From Kribbella antibiotica (lineage in GTDB: Bacteria; Actinomycetota; Actinomycetes; Propionibacteriales; Kribbellaceae), in contig NZ_SMKX01000031.1 in the NCBI RefSeq assembly GCF_004349055.1, positions 1 through 64,000 on the forward strand: 64,000 nt of DNA, given 5' to 3'. Each line of letters opens with the position of its first letter. The stretch's first letter is position 1. The position numbers and the translations under genes were made by a program. The notes beneath the pieces were generated by a model. The model did no database searches. It was not told where the DNA came from and saw nothing but the letters and a program-made list of their open reading frames with translations. This document shows positions 8,506 through 17,796 of this stretch, one piece after another.

Positions 8506-9758
8506 AGCTCAGCCTTCAGCTCTCGAAGCACCTGCTCGGCCGGCTCCATCAGCTCCCGGTCGAGGGCACGCGACCGGTCAGTGCCGAGGACGACGCGTGC
8601 TGAGGTGGCCGGGCGGGTCCGGAGCAGCTTGGTCCGCAGGTAGGTCGGTGGATGCGTGGCGTCGGTGCGAGTCCCGTGGATCCGGCTCACTCGCAGCCGT
8701 CGCTCGATCTCCCGGGCAGGCACCTCGGTCACTGCGCGCCGTACGGCGTCCAGTGGCGACAGCTCGCTCGGGAACCGCAGCGCTCGGAGCATCGCGTCGT
8801 ACGAGGTGTCAGCCAGCACCGTGCGCTCCAACGCGTGCGCGGCAGCCTCGGACCCGGCAACCTCACCGGCTCTACGGTCCGCGAGGTACTCGTTGCGCTG
8901 GCCACTCCGCAGCTCAAGACGATTCAGTACGGCGCTCAGCCCGCGCACCACCGCGCCGACTGTCGCATTGACCATCCGGCTGAACAGGGTCCCGCCGCTG
9001 AGCTCCTCGACACCCCACTCGCGGCGTGCCTGATCGAGCGGGCTCTCACTGAACGTCGCCAGCAACCCTTCGAGGACGCTATGCGCGTTGCCGATCAGCC
9101 AACTGCTTCGCAGGTCACCGTGCCGACCATGGCCGAACTCGTGGGCCAGGATGGCTACCCGCTCCTGGGGGCGTAGCCCGATCCAGAGAGGCAGTCCGAT
9201 GCCGACGACCGGCTCGAAGCGCCAGCCGACCTGGTGGTACCAGATGTTGGCCTCGTCCGTGAGCGCGACGGCCGCTGCTGGCCGGGCGCCGACAGCCTCA
9301 GCTACTTCGTCCAGTACGGCGAACAGCTCGGGCGCCTGCTCGCGGTGGACGAGCTGGTGGTCGTCCAACTGGCCGGCACGTGGCCGGAGCACGAAGGCGA
9401 TGGTCAGAGCGAGCAGCGCCAGGATGATGCTGAGCCACAACGGCCGGTAGAAGACCAGGAGCGCAGTGCCGGTCAGGAACGCAGCGAGCGGCAGCAGAAG
9501 AAGCAGTACGGAGAGCAGGTTGGCGCTGATCCGCGCAGCGTCCCAGCCGGGGCGATGGATCGCCCCCTGCTCAAGTTCGCGGTAGAGCGAGTCGACCAGC
9601 CGTTGCTCGACTCTGAGCCGCCAGGCGGGTGTCAGGTCGAGCAACGGCGTCGGGTCGACGTTCCAGTCGCATTTCTCGCACCAGGTCACGTAGCGCCGGT
9701 CGACACGGATCTGCTGTCCGCAGTCGGGGCACCTGGTGATCTCTTCGGCACTCTGCAC
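8502..9758 (-). CDS. M48-family zinc metalloprotease with N-terminal zinc ribbon
   Basis: About 418 aa from a GTG at 9758. The N-terminus is a zinc ribbon (CPDCG and CEKCD, two CxxC pairs), followed by two hydrophobic segments near residues 90-130 and a peptidase domain with HEFGHGRHGD near residue 220. The third zinc-binding Glu is probably in NEYLADRRAG. HtpX and related M48 proteases act on membrane proteins; a CxxC ribbon before the helices is unusual for classic HtpX. A CAG-ending tract prevents a clear ribosome binding site. The PspC gene lies 23 nt upstream on the same strand, so the two may be co-transcribed. Confidence 0.87.
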   Translation of the reverse strand: MQSAEEITRCPDCGQQIRVDRRYVTWCEKCDWNVDPTPLLDLTPAWRLRVEQRLVDSLYRELEQGAIHRPGWDAARISANLLSVLLLLLPLAAFLTGTALLVFYRPLWLSIILALLALTIAFVLRPRAGQLDDHQLVHREQAPELFAVLDEVAEAVGARPAAAVALTDEANIWYHQVGWRFEPVVGIGLPLWIGLRPQERVAILAHEFGHGRHGDLRSSWLIGNAHSVLEGLLATFSESPLDQARREWGVEELSGGTLFSRMVNATVGAVVRGLSAVLNRLELRSGQRNEYLADRRAGEVAGSEAAAHALERTVLADTSYDAMLRALRFPSELSPLDAVRRAVTEVPAREIERRLRVSRIHGTRTDATHPPTYLRTKLLRTRPATSARVVLGTDRSRALDRELMEPAEQVLRELKAEL

Positions 9759-9781
9759 AGGCAGAGTGTGACAGGGAGAGG

Positions 9782-10114
9782 TCAGGCGGCGGGGGGCTTG
9801 GGGGCGTCGTCGTAGAGGCGCGACGCGATGTCGCTCTCCGGGGTCGGGGTCTGGTGGTTGGTGGACTGCTGGACGTTCTGCCAGACAGCCTTGCCGTCGC
9901 CCTCCGGCATCACGATCCACGCGATGGCGTAGCCGAGGATGGCGGTGCCACCGGTGATGATGGTGAGGCCGACGATGCCCAGGCGGACCAGGGTGACGTC
10001 GATGTTGAGGTACTCGGCGAGGCCGCCGGAGACGCCGGACAGCATCCGCTGGGAGCTGGAGCGACGGAGAGTCTTGCCGGACAGGTTCGAGAACGGTGCG
10101 TTGGAGTTCGTCAT
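9782..10114 (-). CDS. PspC-domain membrane protein
   Basis: A 110-aa protein with the PspC domain: LRRSSSQRMLSGVSGGLAEYLNIDVTLVR, of which the GVSGGLAEYL core is diagnostic, followed by one hydrophobic hairpin (about residues 50-75) ending WIVMPEG. The C-terminal tail is Pro/Asp-rich and probably cytoplasmic. PspC proteins take part in the phage-shock membrane stress response; in actinobacteria they often stand alone. The start is the ATG at 10114 (MTNSNAPF), which fits the domain better than an upstream in-frame start. It lies 23 nt before the M48 protease gene. Confidence 0.9.
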   Translation of the reverse strand: MTNSNAPFSNLSGKTLRRSSSQRMLSGVSGGLAEYLNIDVTLVRLGIVGLTIITGGTAILGYAIAWIVMPEGDGKAVWQNVQQSTNHQTPTPESDIASRLYDDAPKPPAA

Positions 10115-10198
10115 GGCTCTACTCTCCCGTCCGGGGACCCTCCACCACATCAGGATCGGTACCGACTGACCCCTGACCTGAACCCTTACGACTTTCGT

Positions 10199-10227
10199 GG
10201 AACCTCAGGGGTGGGCCAGCCTGTCTC
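10199..10227 (+). promoter_or_regulatory. candidate ECF-type promoter of the sigma factor operon
   Basis: GGAACC (10199-10204), a 17-nt spacer and TGTCTC (10222-10227) resemble the GGAAC/GTC pattern of ECF promoters and sit 21 nt before the sigma factor start, which would fit autoregulation. An inverted repeat with ACCCCTGA (10169-10176) and TCAGGGGT (10205-10212) brackets the -35 box. A good GGAAGGAGG ribosome binding site follows. Confidence 0.4.
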
Positions 10228-10248
10228 TACGGGGAAGGAGGGTGCCGA

Positions 10249-10740
10249 ATGGATGACTTCACCGAATACGTGGCGGCGCGCTGGCAGGTGCTGGTGCGCT
10301 CCGCAGTGCTGCTCGGGTGCTCGCATGCGGAGGCAGAGGACCTGGTCCAGACAGTTCTGGAGCGGTGCCTGGTGAAGTGGAAGCGGGTCAGCGCGGTGGA
10401 CGACCGGGACGCCTACGTGCACCGGATGCTGATCAACAGCTTCCTCTCCGCCCGCAGGCGGCGCTGGACCGGGGAGAGACCGGCAGCGGTCCTGCCTGAG
10501 CAGACCGACCACGACCGGACCTCCGGCGTGGATGACGCTGACCTGATGACACGTGCCCTCGACCGGCTGCCGACTGATCAACGGACAGCCGTTGTACTGC
10601 GCTACTACGCACACCTGACCGAACAGCAGATGGCCTCCGTGCTCGGCGTCGCCGCCGGGACCGTGAAGAGCCGCCTGTCCCGGGCCGTGAAAGTGCTGGC
10701 CCAGGACCCCGATCTGGCAGAACTGCGAGAGATCCTATGA
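10249..10740 (+). CDS. SigE-family ECF RNA polymerase sigma factor
   Basis: A 163-aa ECF sigma factor. The sigma-2 region is residues 8-80 (HAEAEDLVQTVLERCLVKW, then DAYVHRMLINSFLSARRR) and sigma-4 is residues 100-155 (LDRLPTDQRTAVVLRYY, then ASVLGVAAGTVKSRLSRA). This matches the actinobacterial SigE-like subfamily. The start ATG follows GGAAGGAGGGTGCCGA. The next gene overlaps by ATGA and encodes a single-pass protein with an extracellular PASTA domain, which may act as its regulator; no classical zinc anti-sigma motif is visible there. Target genes are not evident. Confidence 0.93.
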   Translation: MDDFTEYVAARWQVLVRSAVLLGCSHAEAEDLVQTVLERCLVKWKRVSAVDDRDAYVHRMLINSFLSARRRRWTGERPAAVLPEQTDHDRTSGVDDADLMTRALDRLPTDQRTAVVLRYYAHLTEQQMASVLGVAAGTVKSRLSRAVKVLAQDPDLAELREIL

Positions 10741-11597
10741 ACGAAGCGAAACTGACCGAGCTCCTGGAACAAGTCGGCGACCGAACCGCCGTCAGCCCGC
10801 CCCCGATCGACGCCATGCGGTCCGGTGCGACCCGCCGCAGGCGCCGCCGTACGGCGATCTGGTCCGCGGCCGGTACGGCGGTCGCCGTGGCTGCCGTGAT
10901 CGGCGGCTCGACCGTCCTGACAAACAATGAGACCACTCCGTTCCCGCAGCCGCCAGTAGCCGCCAACCCGGTGCCGGAAGGCATGCGCCTGGTCGGACTG
11001 GGCCACGCTGCGATCGCTGTGCCCCAGGACTGGCCCACGAACAAGCTGAAGTGCGGTACGCCGACAGCTGCCACTGTCATCGTGGACGTCGGCCCTCAAG
11101 CCCTCTGCGCTCTGCCGCGGGGCAACGTGGAGAGCATCGAGATCGCGCGGATGCCGGTGAACCCCGAGAAGCCCGGCAGCACGATCGAGGTGAAACCCAA
11201 CGGCACGATCGACGGCGTGCCGGCGTACCGGGAGTCGGTGGCGCTCACCGACGCGCCTCTGTGCGGGGAATCGGTGAAGATTCCATCGCAGAAGCTCTGG
11301 ATCACGGCCTACGCGAAGGACTGCGAGGCGCTGGACCAGATGCTGGACCAGTTCAGGATCGTGGATGACCAGACCGGCATCCCCGGGTTCCAGAATCTGG
11401 AGTTGGAGTTCCTAGGGCAGGGGCTGGAGACGCCGCAGGCGATGTACGAGGCGTCCTTGAAGGCGTACGGGCTGGTGCCGACGGTTGTCAGCAAGCCGGC
11501 GGCCGGTGCACCCAAGGGCGCAGTGATCGAGGTGTCGCCGGTGCCCGGGACGATGGTGCCGAACGGGTCGACCGTGACGGTGACGGTCGCCGGCTGA
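10737..11597 (+). CDS. membrane-anchored protein with C-terminal PASTA domain, sigma factor partner
   Basis: A 286-aa protein: a charged cytoplasmic start of about 40 residues with an arginine run, one transmembrane helix (about 42-62, WSAAGTAVAVAAVIGGS), an extracellular region of about 150 residues with four cysteines, and a PASTA domain at the end (LKAYGLVPTVV, then SPVPGTMVPNGSTVTVTV). PASTA domains bind peptidoglycan-type ligands. The ATGA overlap with the sigma factor and the topology suggest it controls the sigma factor in response to the envelope state. That role is inference: the N-terminus lacks a recognisable anti-sigma domain. Confidence 0.8.
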   Translation: MNEAKLTELLEQVGDRTAVSPPPIDAMRSGATRRRRRRTAIWSAAGTAVAVAAVIGGSTVLTNNETTPFPQPPVAANPVPEGMRLVGLGHAAIAVPQDWPTNKLKCGTPTAATVIVDVGPQALCALPRGNVESIEIARMPVNPEKPGSTIEVKPNGTIDGVPAYRESVALTDAPLCGESVKIPSQKLWITAYAKDCEALDQMLDQFRIVDDQTGIPGFQNLELEFLGQGLETPQAMYEASLKAYGLVPTVVSKPAAGAPKGAVIEVSPVPGTMVPNGSTVTVTVAG

Positions 11598-11630
11598 GAA
11601 GTGTCGGTGGTCCCGCTTAGCGTTGGAGCC

Positions 11631-11966
11631 ATGGATGCGCAGGCGGTGCAGAAGCTGGTGCAGGGGCTGCCCGGGGCCGAGGAACACGAGGGCTGGGCCG
11701 GGCAGCCTGCGTTCAAGGTGCGCAAGAAGGGCTTTGCGTACCTGTCCGAGGACGAGACTCGTCTGATCGTCAAGGCCTTCCGCGAAGAGCAGGAGGCCTT
11801 GATCGCCGAGAGCCCTGATGTCTACGCGCCCTCCTGGGAGAGCGGTCGCTTCGCCTGGGTCGATGTGACCTTGGCGGCAGCGGACGACGATGAGGTGGGT
11901 GAGCTGCTCACCGAGGCGTGGCGGCTGACCGCTCCGAAGTACCTGATTGCCCAGCTGGACAGCTAG
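11631..11966 (+). CDS. MmcQ/YjbR family protein
   Basis: A 111-aa cytoplasmic protein of the MmcQ/YjbR family (CyaY-like fold). Visible family features are [10 protein letters not shown] near the start, [13 protein letters not shown] in the first strand pair, and the end region [14 protein letters not shown]. The function is not established; members are often annotated as DNA-binding. I prefer ATG 11631; a GTG at 11601 would add ten residues that do not look conserved. It lies between the PASTA gene and groEL in the same direction, but the CIRCE elements show groEL has its own promoter. Confidence 0.88.
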   Translation: MDAQAVQKLVQGLPGAEEHEGWAGQPAFKVRKKGFAYLSEDETRLIVKAFREEQEALIAESPDVYAPSWESGRFAWVDVTLAAADDDEVGELLTEAWRLTAPKYLIAQLDS

Positions 11967-11970
11967 CTGG

Positions 11971-11997
11971 CTTGCACTCGTTTGGGGCGAGTGCTAA
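11971..11997 (+). promoter_or_regulatory. CIRCE element 1 upstream of groEL
   Basis: CTTGCACTC, a 9-nt spacer, then GAGTGCTAA. This matches the HrcA operator TTAGCACTC-N9-GAGTGCTAA with two changes in the left arm. It begins 5 nt after the preceding stop codon. HrcA represses chaperone genes through this element until heat stress. Confidence 0.92.
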
Positions 11998-12004
11998 TAC
12001 TTGG

Positions 12005-12031
12005 TTAGCACTCACAGGGCGAGAGTGATAA
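12005..12031 (+). promoter_or_regulatory. CIRCE element 2 upstream of groEL
   Basis: TTAGCACTC, a 9-nt spacer, then GAGTGATAA, one change from consensus. It follows the first element after 7 nt, so two HrcA dimers could bind side by side. The groEL start lies 150 nt downstream, leaving a long untranslated leader. Confidence 0.92.
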
Positions 12032-12145
12032 CACTCGCGCTCTGGAGTCAAGACATATGACGGTCCAGATGAGGGACCGGAAGCGGGGCGGGACATGAGC
12101 GCCACGACTCCGGTGCCGTCCGTCGCGGGCATCTGGGCCGGCTGA

Positions 12146-13807
<1,662 letters not shown>

Positions 13808-13838
13808 TCCGCTAGAAGTTCAGCTAGACAGCAAGCAG

Positions 13839-13868
13839 AGCGGTCCCGGGCTTCGGCCCGGGACCGCT
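13839..13868 (+). terminator. groEL hairpin terminator, probably bidirectional
   Basis: A perfect 13-bp stem (AGCGGTCCCGGGC pairing with GCCCGGGACCGCT) closed by a TTCG tetraloop, 31 nt after the groEL stop and 8 nt before the stop of the convergent ribonuclease gene. No U-tract follows, as is common in high-GC actinobacteria. Confidence 0.88.
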
Positions 13869-13876
13869 TCGCTGTG

Positions 13877-14245
13877 TCAGGTGACCTTGCAGAACGACGC
13901 GTAGTGGTCGCCGGTGTAGTAGACGTACTGCGGGCTGGTGACCGGTGAGCCGCCGCCGATCAGCCGCCGGGCGCCGCGGTTGGACGACCCGGGCGTCTTG
14001 ACGGTGTACTCGTGGTAGTAGCCGGTCGACTGGCTCGGCAGGATGCCTTCCCGGTTCTGGAAGACCGTGCCGTCCTGGCTGTACGGGAACGGGCCGCCGG
14101 AGTGGATCAGGTCCAGGGTGTCCGAGGCCTGTGACGGCAGCGAGCTCAGGGCGCAGTTCGAGATCGCGGTAGGGGCGGCGTACGCCGCGGTGGGGGCGAG
14201 CGTGGTCGCGACGGCGAGGGTGAGGGCGGTGATGAGGTTTCTCAT
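13877..14245 (-). CDS. secreted guanyl-specific ribonuclease, RNase Sa family
   Basis: A 122-aa precursor: a signal peptide of about 24 residues (ending AYAAP) and a mature domain of about 98 residues. The mature part follows Streptomyces RNase Sa closely: LSSLPSQASDTLDLI, GGPFPYSQDG, VFQNREG, GYYHEYTVKTPG and YYTGDHYASF. The catalytic set is visible: Glu in HEYT, Arg in RGARR and His in GDHY. Two cysteines (SNCALS and SFCKVT) would form the terminal disulfide. It cleaves RNA after guanosine outside the cell. No barstar-like inhibitor gene lies next to it, which fits secretion by the Sec route. The start ATG 14245 gives a normal signal peptide. Confidence 0.92.
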   Translation of the reverse strand: MRNLITALTLAVATTLAPTAAYAAPTAISNCALSSLPSQASDTLDLIHSGGPFPYSQDGTVFQNREGILPSQSTGYYHEYTVKTPGSSNRGARRLIGGGSPVTSPQYVYYTGDHYASFCKVT

Positions 14246-14300
14246 GCCGAGAGGCTGCCCGGCACGGGAAACGTCCGCACATCCCAAGTATGAATAACAG

Positions 14301-14330
14301 TTGGACAATGACCCCTGGGGCCCCTAAAGT
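14301..14330 (+). promoter_or_regulatory. candidate promoter of the leader/GNAT unit
   Basis: TTGGAC (14301-14306), an 18-nt spacer and TAAAGT (14325-14330), a plausible housekeeping promoter. Transcription would start near 14337, about 35 nt before the short leader ORF. Confidence 0.4.
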
Positions 14331-14372
14331 CTGGGGCGGCGAGAAAGATGCCCCGAGCGGAAGGAGCGACCG

Positions 14373-14429
14373 ATGATCACCCTGTTTGGTATTCCGGCGC
14401 GACCTGCCCGCGATCACAGCTCGCACTGA
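14373..14429 (+). CDS. possible 18-residue leader peptide upstream of GNAT gene
   Basis: ATG 14373 to TGA 14427 encodes MITLFGIPARPARDHSSH. It has an AAGGAG ribosome binding site (14361-14366) with a 6-nt spacer, better than that of many real genes here. It ends 31 nt before the GNAT start and 13 nt before a hairpin that holds the GNAT ribosome binding site. This arrangement resembles leader peptides of translation-attenuation systems. Whether it is translated is untested. Confidence 0.4.
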   Translation: MITLFGIPARPARDHSSH

Positions 14430-14442
14430 GCGGAGCGGCGCG

Positions 14443-14456
14443 CCTCCTGTTGGAGG
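14443..14456 (+). promoter_or_regulatory. hairpin sequestering the GNAT ribosome binding site
   Basis: CCTCC (14443-14447), loop TGTT, GGAGG (14452-14456). The right arm is the ribosome binding site of the GTG start at 14461, with four A residues between. The 5-bp GC-rich stem could block initiation unless opened, for example by a ribosome on the upstream short ORF. Confidence 0.45.
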
Positions 14457-14460
14457 AAAA

Positions 14461-15399
14461 GTGAGCATTCGCACCACCGTCGAGGCTGACCTCGACACCA
14501 TCCGTACCCTCATCGAGCGGCAGCCGACGGTCAACACCGTCACGCTCGAGCGCTACAACGAGTACATCGGCTCCGGCTACTACAAGCACGACTGGACCTG
14601 GGTCGTCGAAGAGGACGGCGCGATCAAGGCGCTCGCCATCTGGTGGGGCGGCACCGACGAGAAGCACCCGTACAGCATTGACGGCCTGTACTACGTCGGT
14701 GACGGTGACCCGGTCCCGGTCTGGACGGCGCTGATCAAGGCCGGCATGGACAGCCGGCCGGCGGACGCCGAGCAGCCGGAGTACCACTTCTTCCTCGATG
14801 GCGAGTGGGAGTCCGACCCCGTCGTGGTGGCAGCGCTCGAGCCGCGGCAGAAGGCGGCCGCAGCGGCCGGCTGGACCGCGGTCACCGATCGGCTGCGCTA
14901 CGAGTGGGAGCCGTCGTACGGGTTGCCGCCGCGGTCGACCCGGCTGCGCTTCGAGCCGGCCGACGACGAGGCCTTCGTCAAAATGTTCCTGCGGATCAGC
15001 GAAGGCAGTCTCGACGCGGCGACCGCGCGTGACGTCGCCCGGCTCGGCCCTGAGGCCGCGGCGCGGGAGGAGGTCGAGCTGTATCAGACGATGCTGGTGG
15101 GCGACCGCAGCTGGTGGCGGTTCGCGTACGACGCCGAGGACAAGCTGATCGGGTTCGAGATCCCCTCGGCCAACAACGGCGGACCGGTCGTCGGCTACCT
15201 CGGCGTCCTCCCCGAGCACCGTGGTCACGGGTACATCGACGACCTCTTGGCGGAGCTGACCCACCAGTTGGTCGAGACGGGGGCCGAGCGGATCCGCGCC
15301 GACACCGATTTCGGCAATGTGCCGATGGCGAAGGCGTTCGAACGCGGCGGTTACCGAAACTTCGCCGTACGGCGGGTTCTGTCCTTCCCGGAGGAGTGA
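14461..15399 (+). CDS. GNAT family N-acetyltransferase
   Basis: A 312-aa protein, about twice the length of a single GNAT domain. The acetyl-CoA-binding region lies in the second half: GYLGVLPEHRGHGYIDDLL (R/QxxGxG/A motif), followed by ADTDFGNVPMAKAFERGGY, the usual end of the fold. The first half (residues 1-170) has a related but degenerate layout, so this may be a two-domain GNAT. The GTG start has the GGAGG site described above. Substrate unknown. A leader peptide and hairpin in front would suit an antibiotic- or amino-acid-responsive acetyltransferase, but that is inference. Confidence 0.88.
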   Translation: MSIRTTVEADLDTIRTLIERQPTVNTVTLERYNEYIGSGYYKHDWTWVVEEDGAIKALAIWWGGTDEKHPYSIDGLYYVGDGDPVPVWTALIKAGMDSRPADAEQPEYHFFLDGEWESDPVVVAALEPRQKAAAAAGWTAVTDRLRYEWEPSYGLPPRSTRLRFEPADDEAFVKMFLRISEGSLDAATARDVARLGPEAAAREEVELYQTMLVGDRSWWRFAYDAEDKLIGFEIPSANNGGPVVGYLGVLPEHRGHGYIDDLLAELTHQLVETGAERIRADTDFGNVPMAKAFERGGYRNFAVRRVLSFPEE

Positions 15400-15411
15400 G
15401 CCCGTCCTATG

Positions 15412-15431
15412 CTCCCTGACATGTCAGGGAG
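15412..15431 (+). promoter_or_regulatory. perfect 20-bp palindrome, candidate operator
   Basis: CTCCCTGACATGTCAGGGAG is identical to its reverse complement. It lies between the GNAT stop (15399) and the GTG of the next gene (15438), and a TATGCT hexamer overlaps its left edge. With no loop, it looks more like a repressor operator than a terminator. Confidence 0.55.
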
Positions 15432-15437
15432 TTTCCG

Positions 15438-15896
15438 GTGCGAGATCTCGCGCTGATACTGCACGTCGTGGCCGGGGTCCTGGCAGTACTGCTCGGGATC
15501 CCGGCCATCGTGGTCACGCTGCGCCGGCGCCGGTTGAACTGGGTCGGCGAGGCTTATCACTGGGTGATCGCGCTGGTCTGCTTGAGCGCTCTGGTGATGG
15601 TTCCGTACGACTGGAAGCGGCTCTGGTTCTTCTGGCCGGTCGCACTGGCGACGTACCTGTTCGTCTATCTGGGGCAACGGTCGGCGGAGTCGCCGGGCGG
15701 ACTCTGGTACCGCGGAGTGCTCCGCGGGTACGGCGGTGCGTGGGTGGCGGTGTGGACCGCGATCGTGATCACCAGCGTGCCGGATCACCCCTGGACGTGG
15801 GTGGCTCCGATAGTGATCGGTAGCGCTCTGATCGAGTGGCAGTGCCTTAGGCCGGCGAACCGTGCCTTGGCGGAGCGGACGGAAGAACAGCTATAG
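15438..15896 (+). CDS. small integral membrane protein of unknown function
   Basis: A 152-aa protein with four hydrophobic segments (about residues 5-25, 42-60, 68-86 and 105-140) and the motif LHVVAGVLAVLLG near the start. The layout (His in the first helix, LNWVGEAYHW between helices one and two) resembles DUF2306-like or cytochrome-b561-like small membrane proteins, but I do not recognise it firmly. The GTG start lies 6 nt after a perfect 20-bp palindrome that may be its operator. The S9 peptidase gene follows after 28 nt. Confidence 0.75.
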   Translation: MRDLALILHVVAGVLAVLLGIPAIVVTLRRRRLNWVGEAYHWVIALVCLSALVMVPYDWKRLWFFWPVALATYLFVYLGQRSAESPGGLWYRGVLRGYGGAWVAVWTAIVITSVPDHPWTWVAPIVIGSALIEWQCLRPANRALAERTEEQL

Positions 15897-15924
15897 GAGA
15901 GCTGCTTGCGGGTTAGCCTCACCC

Positions 15925-17796
15925 GTGGACTTCGACAGCTATCTCGCCCTGCCACGTCCGTCCTCTCTCGCGCTCTCGCCCGACGGCTCCCGTTTGATTG
16001 CGGCCATCGGGCAGTACGACGACGAGACCGGCAAAATGATCAGTGCGCTCTGGGAGCTCGATCCCAGTGGCACTGCCGAGCCGCAGCGCCTGACCAGATC
16101 CGCCGGCGGCGAGAGCCAGCCCGCCTTCCACGCCGACGGCTCCCTGTACTTCGTTTCGACCCGTGACGATGACAAGTCCGCCGTCTGGCGGTTGCCTGCT
16201 TCTGGTGAGGCGGAGCAGGTCTGTGTAGCGGACGGCTTCCGGATCGGTGGCAGCACGGTTGTCGTGACGACCTCGATGCTCCCTGGTGCCAAGGACGCAG
16301 CTGATGACGCGGCGCAGCGCAAGGACCGCAAGACCAGCGGCGTCCTGCACACCAGCAGCCCAGCGCGTGTCTGGGACCAGGAGCTTGGCCCGGACGAGAC
16401 CCGCCTGCAGCTGGCCAATGGCCGAGACCTCACGCCGACACCCGGCAACGCCTTAGTGCAGGCCGAGTACGTCGTTGCCCCGGACGGCCGGACCGTGATT
16501 GCCAAGTGGTTCGTGCCCCGGCTCGATTGGCCGCTCGCACAGCTGGTCGCGATCGACACTGCGACGGGTGACCGCCGTGTGCTGGCGGAGGACCCGGCAG
16601 CGGGCTTCTACGACCCCGCTATCTCGCCTGACAGCCGGTACGTCGTTGCGGCTCGTTGGGAGGACCCACAGCCCGACACTGCGCCGGTGCTCGGGCTGGT
16701 GCTGGTTGACCTAGAGACCAGTGACCTTCGCGAGGTGGTGAACGGACGGGAGCTGTGGCCGACCGATACGACCAGCCCTGCCTTCGCCGCCGACAGTAGT
16801 GCGCTGTACGTCGTGGCTGAGGACCATGGCGATCGGCCGATCGTGCGCGTCGATCTCGCGACCGGTGCGCAGACCCGCCTCACCGGTGCGGGTTCCTACC
16901 AAGCCATCCAGGTAGCACCCGACGGTACGGCGCTCTTCGCGTTGCACCACGACATGGACTCACCGCACACGCCGGTCCGGATCGACCTTGCCACGGGCGA
17001 CGTCGTACGGCTGATGTCGTCCGAGGTCGAGTTGCCTGGGCGTGTGGAGCGGGTAGAGGCGACTGCTCCGGACGGTGCGACCGTTCCGGGCTGGCTGCTG
17101 CTCCCCAACTCTGACGAGCCAGCACCTCTGGTTCTGCGGGTGCACGGTGGCCCAAGCGCGTCAGCGGGCGGCTGGAACTGGCGTTGGAATCCATGGTGGC
17201 TCGTGGCCGCCGGGTACGCCGTACTGCTGCCAGATCCTGCGCTGTCGACCGGCTACGGCATGGAGTGTATGGAACGCGGCTGGCAAGGCTGGGGCACCAC
17301 CGTGTACGACGATGTGATCGCGCTGACCGATGTGGTCGAGCAGCGGGCGGACATCGATGCCACCCGGACCGCTGCGATCGGAGGCTCGTTCGGCGGCTAC
17401 ATGGTGAACTGGATCGCCGGGCACACTGATCGGTTCCGTTGCCTGATCAGCCATGCAGGCATCTGGCACCTGGGCGGTTTCCAAGGCACCGCCGACTACT
17501 CGGGCTACTTCGCCCGCCAGTTCGGCACGCCGGAAGCGCGGCCGGAGCGCTACGCCGACCGCTCGCCGGCGCAGTACCTCGAGAACATCAGTACGCCGAT
17601 CCTGGTCACCCACGGCGGTCGGGACGAGCGTGTCCCGACCGGCCAGGGCAACCACCTCTTCGCGGATCTACAGCGCCGGGGCGTCGAGTCGGCGTACCTG
17701 TCCTTCCCGGACGAGGGCCACATGATCCTGAAGCCGGCCAACGCCCGGTTCTGGAACCAGACGATGATCGACTGGCTCAACCGCCACCTGCGCTAG
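15925..17796 (+). CDS. S9 family serine peptidase (prolyl oligopeptidase fold)
   Basis: A 623-aa peptidase: an N-terminal beta-propeller (about residues 1-370, with repeats such as LALSPDGSRL and ISPDSRYVVAARW) and a C-terminal alpha/beta hydrolase. The triad is Ser in GGSFGGYM, Asp in GGRDERVP and His in DEGHMI. It probably cleaves short peptides, as acylaminoacyl peptidases do. There is no signal peptide. GTG 15925 is preceded by TAGCCT only 5 nt upstream and no ribosome binding site, so the mRNA may be leaderless. Its stop shares CTAG (17793-17796) with the convergent FHA gene. Confidence 0.93.
   Translation: MDFDSYLALPRPSSLALSPDGSRLIAAIGQYDDETGKMISALWELDPSGTAEPQRLTRSAGGESQPAFHADGSLYFVSTRDDDKSAVWRLPASGEAEQVCVADGFRIGGSTVVVTTSMLPGAKDAADDAAQRKDRKTSGVLHTSSPARVWDQELGPDETRLQLANGRDLTPTPGNALVQAEYVVAPDGRTVIAKWFVPRLDWPLAQLVAIDTATGDRRVLAEDPAAGFYDPAISPDSRYVVAARWEDPQPDTAPVLGLVLVDLETSDLREVVNGRELWPTDTTSPAFAADSSALYVVAEDHGDRPIVRVDLATGAQTRLTGAGSYQAIQVAPDGTALFALHHDMDSPHTPVRIDLATGDVVRLMSSEVELPGRVERVEATAPDGATVPGWLLLPNSDEPAPLVLRVHGGPSASAGGWNWRWNPWWLVAAGYAVLLPDPALSTGYGMECMERGWQGWGTTVYDDVIALTDVVEQRADIDATRTAAIGGSFGGYMVNWIAGHTDRFRCLISHAGIWHLGGFQGTADYSGYFARQFGTPEARPERYADRSPAQYLENISTPILVTHGGRDERVPTGQGNHLFADLQRRGVESAYLSFPDEGHMILKPANARFWNQTMIDWLNRHLR

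Noticed and set aside
12094-12144. A 16-codon ORF ([16 protein letters not shown]) in the groEL leader
   Set aside because: It follows a GC-rich stretch with only a weak ribosome binding site and no accompanying hairpin; it may be chance.
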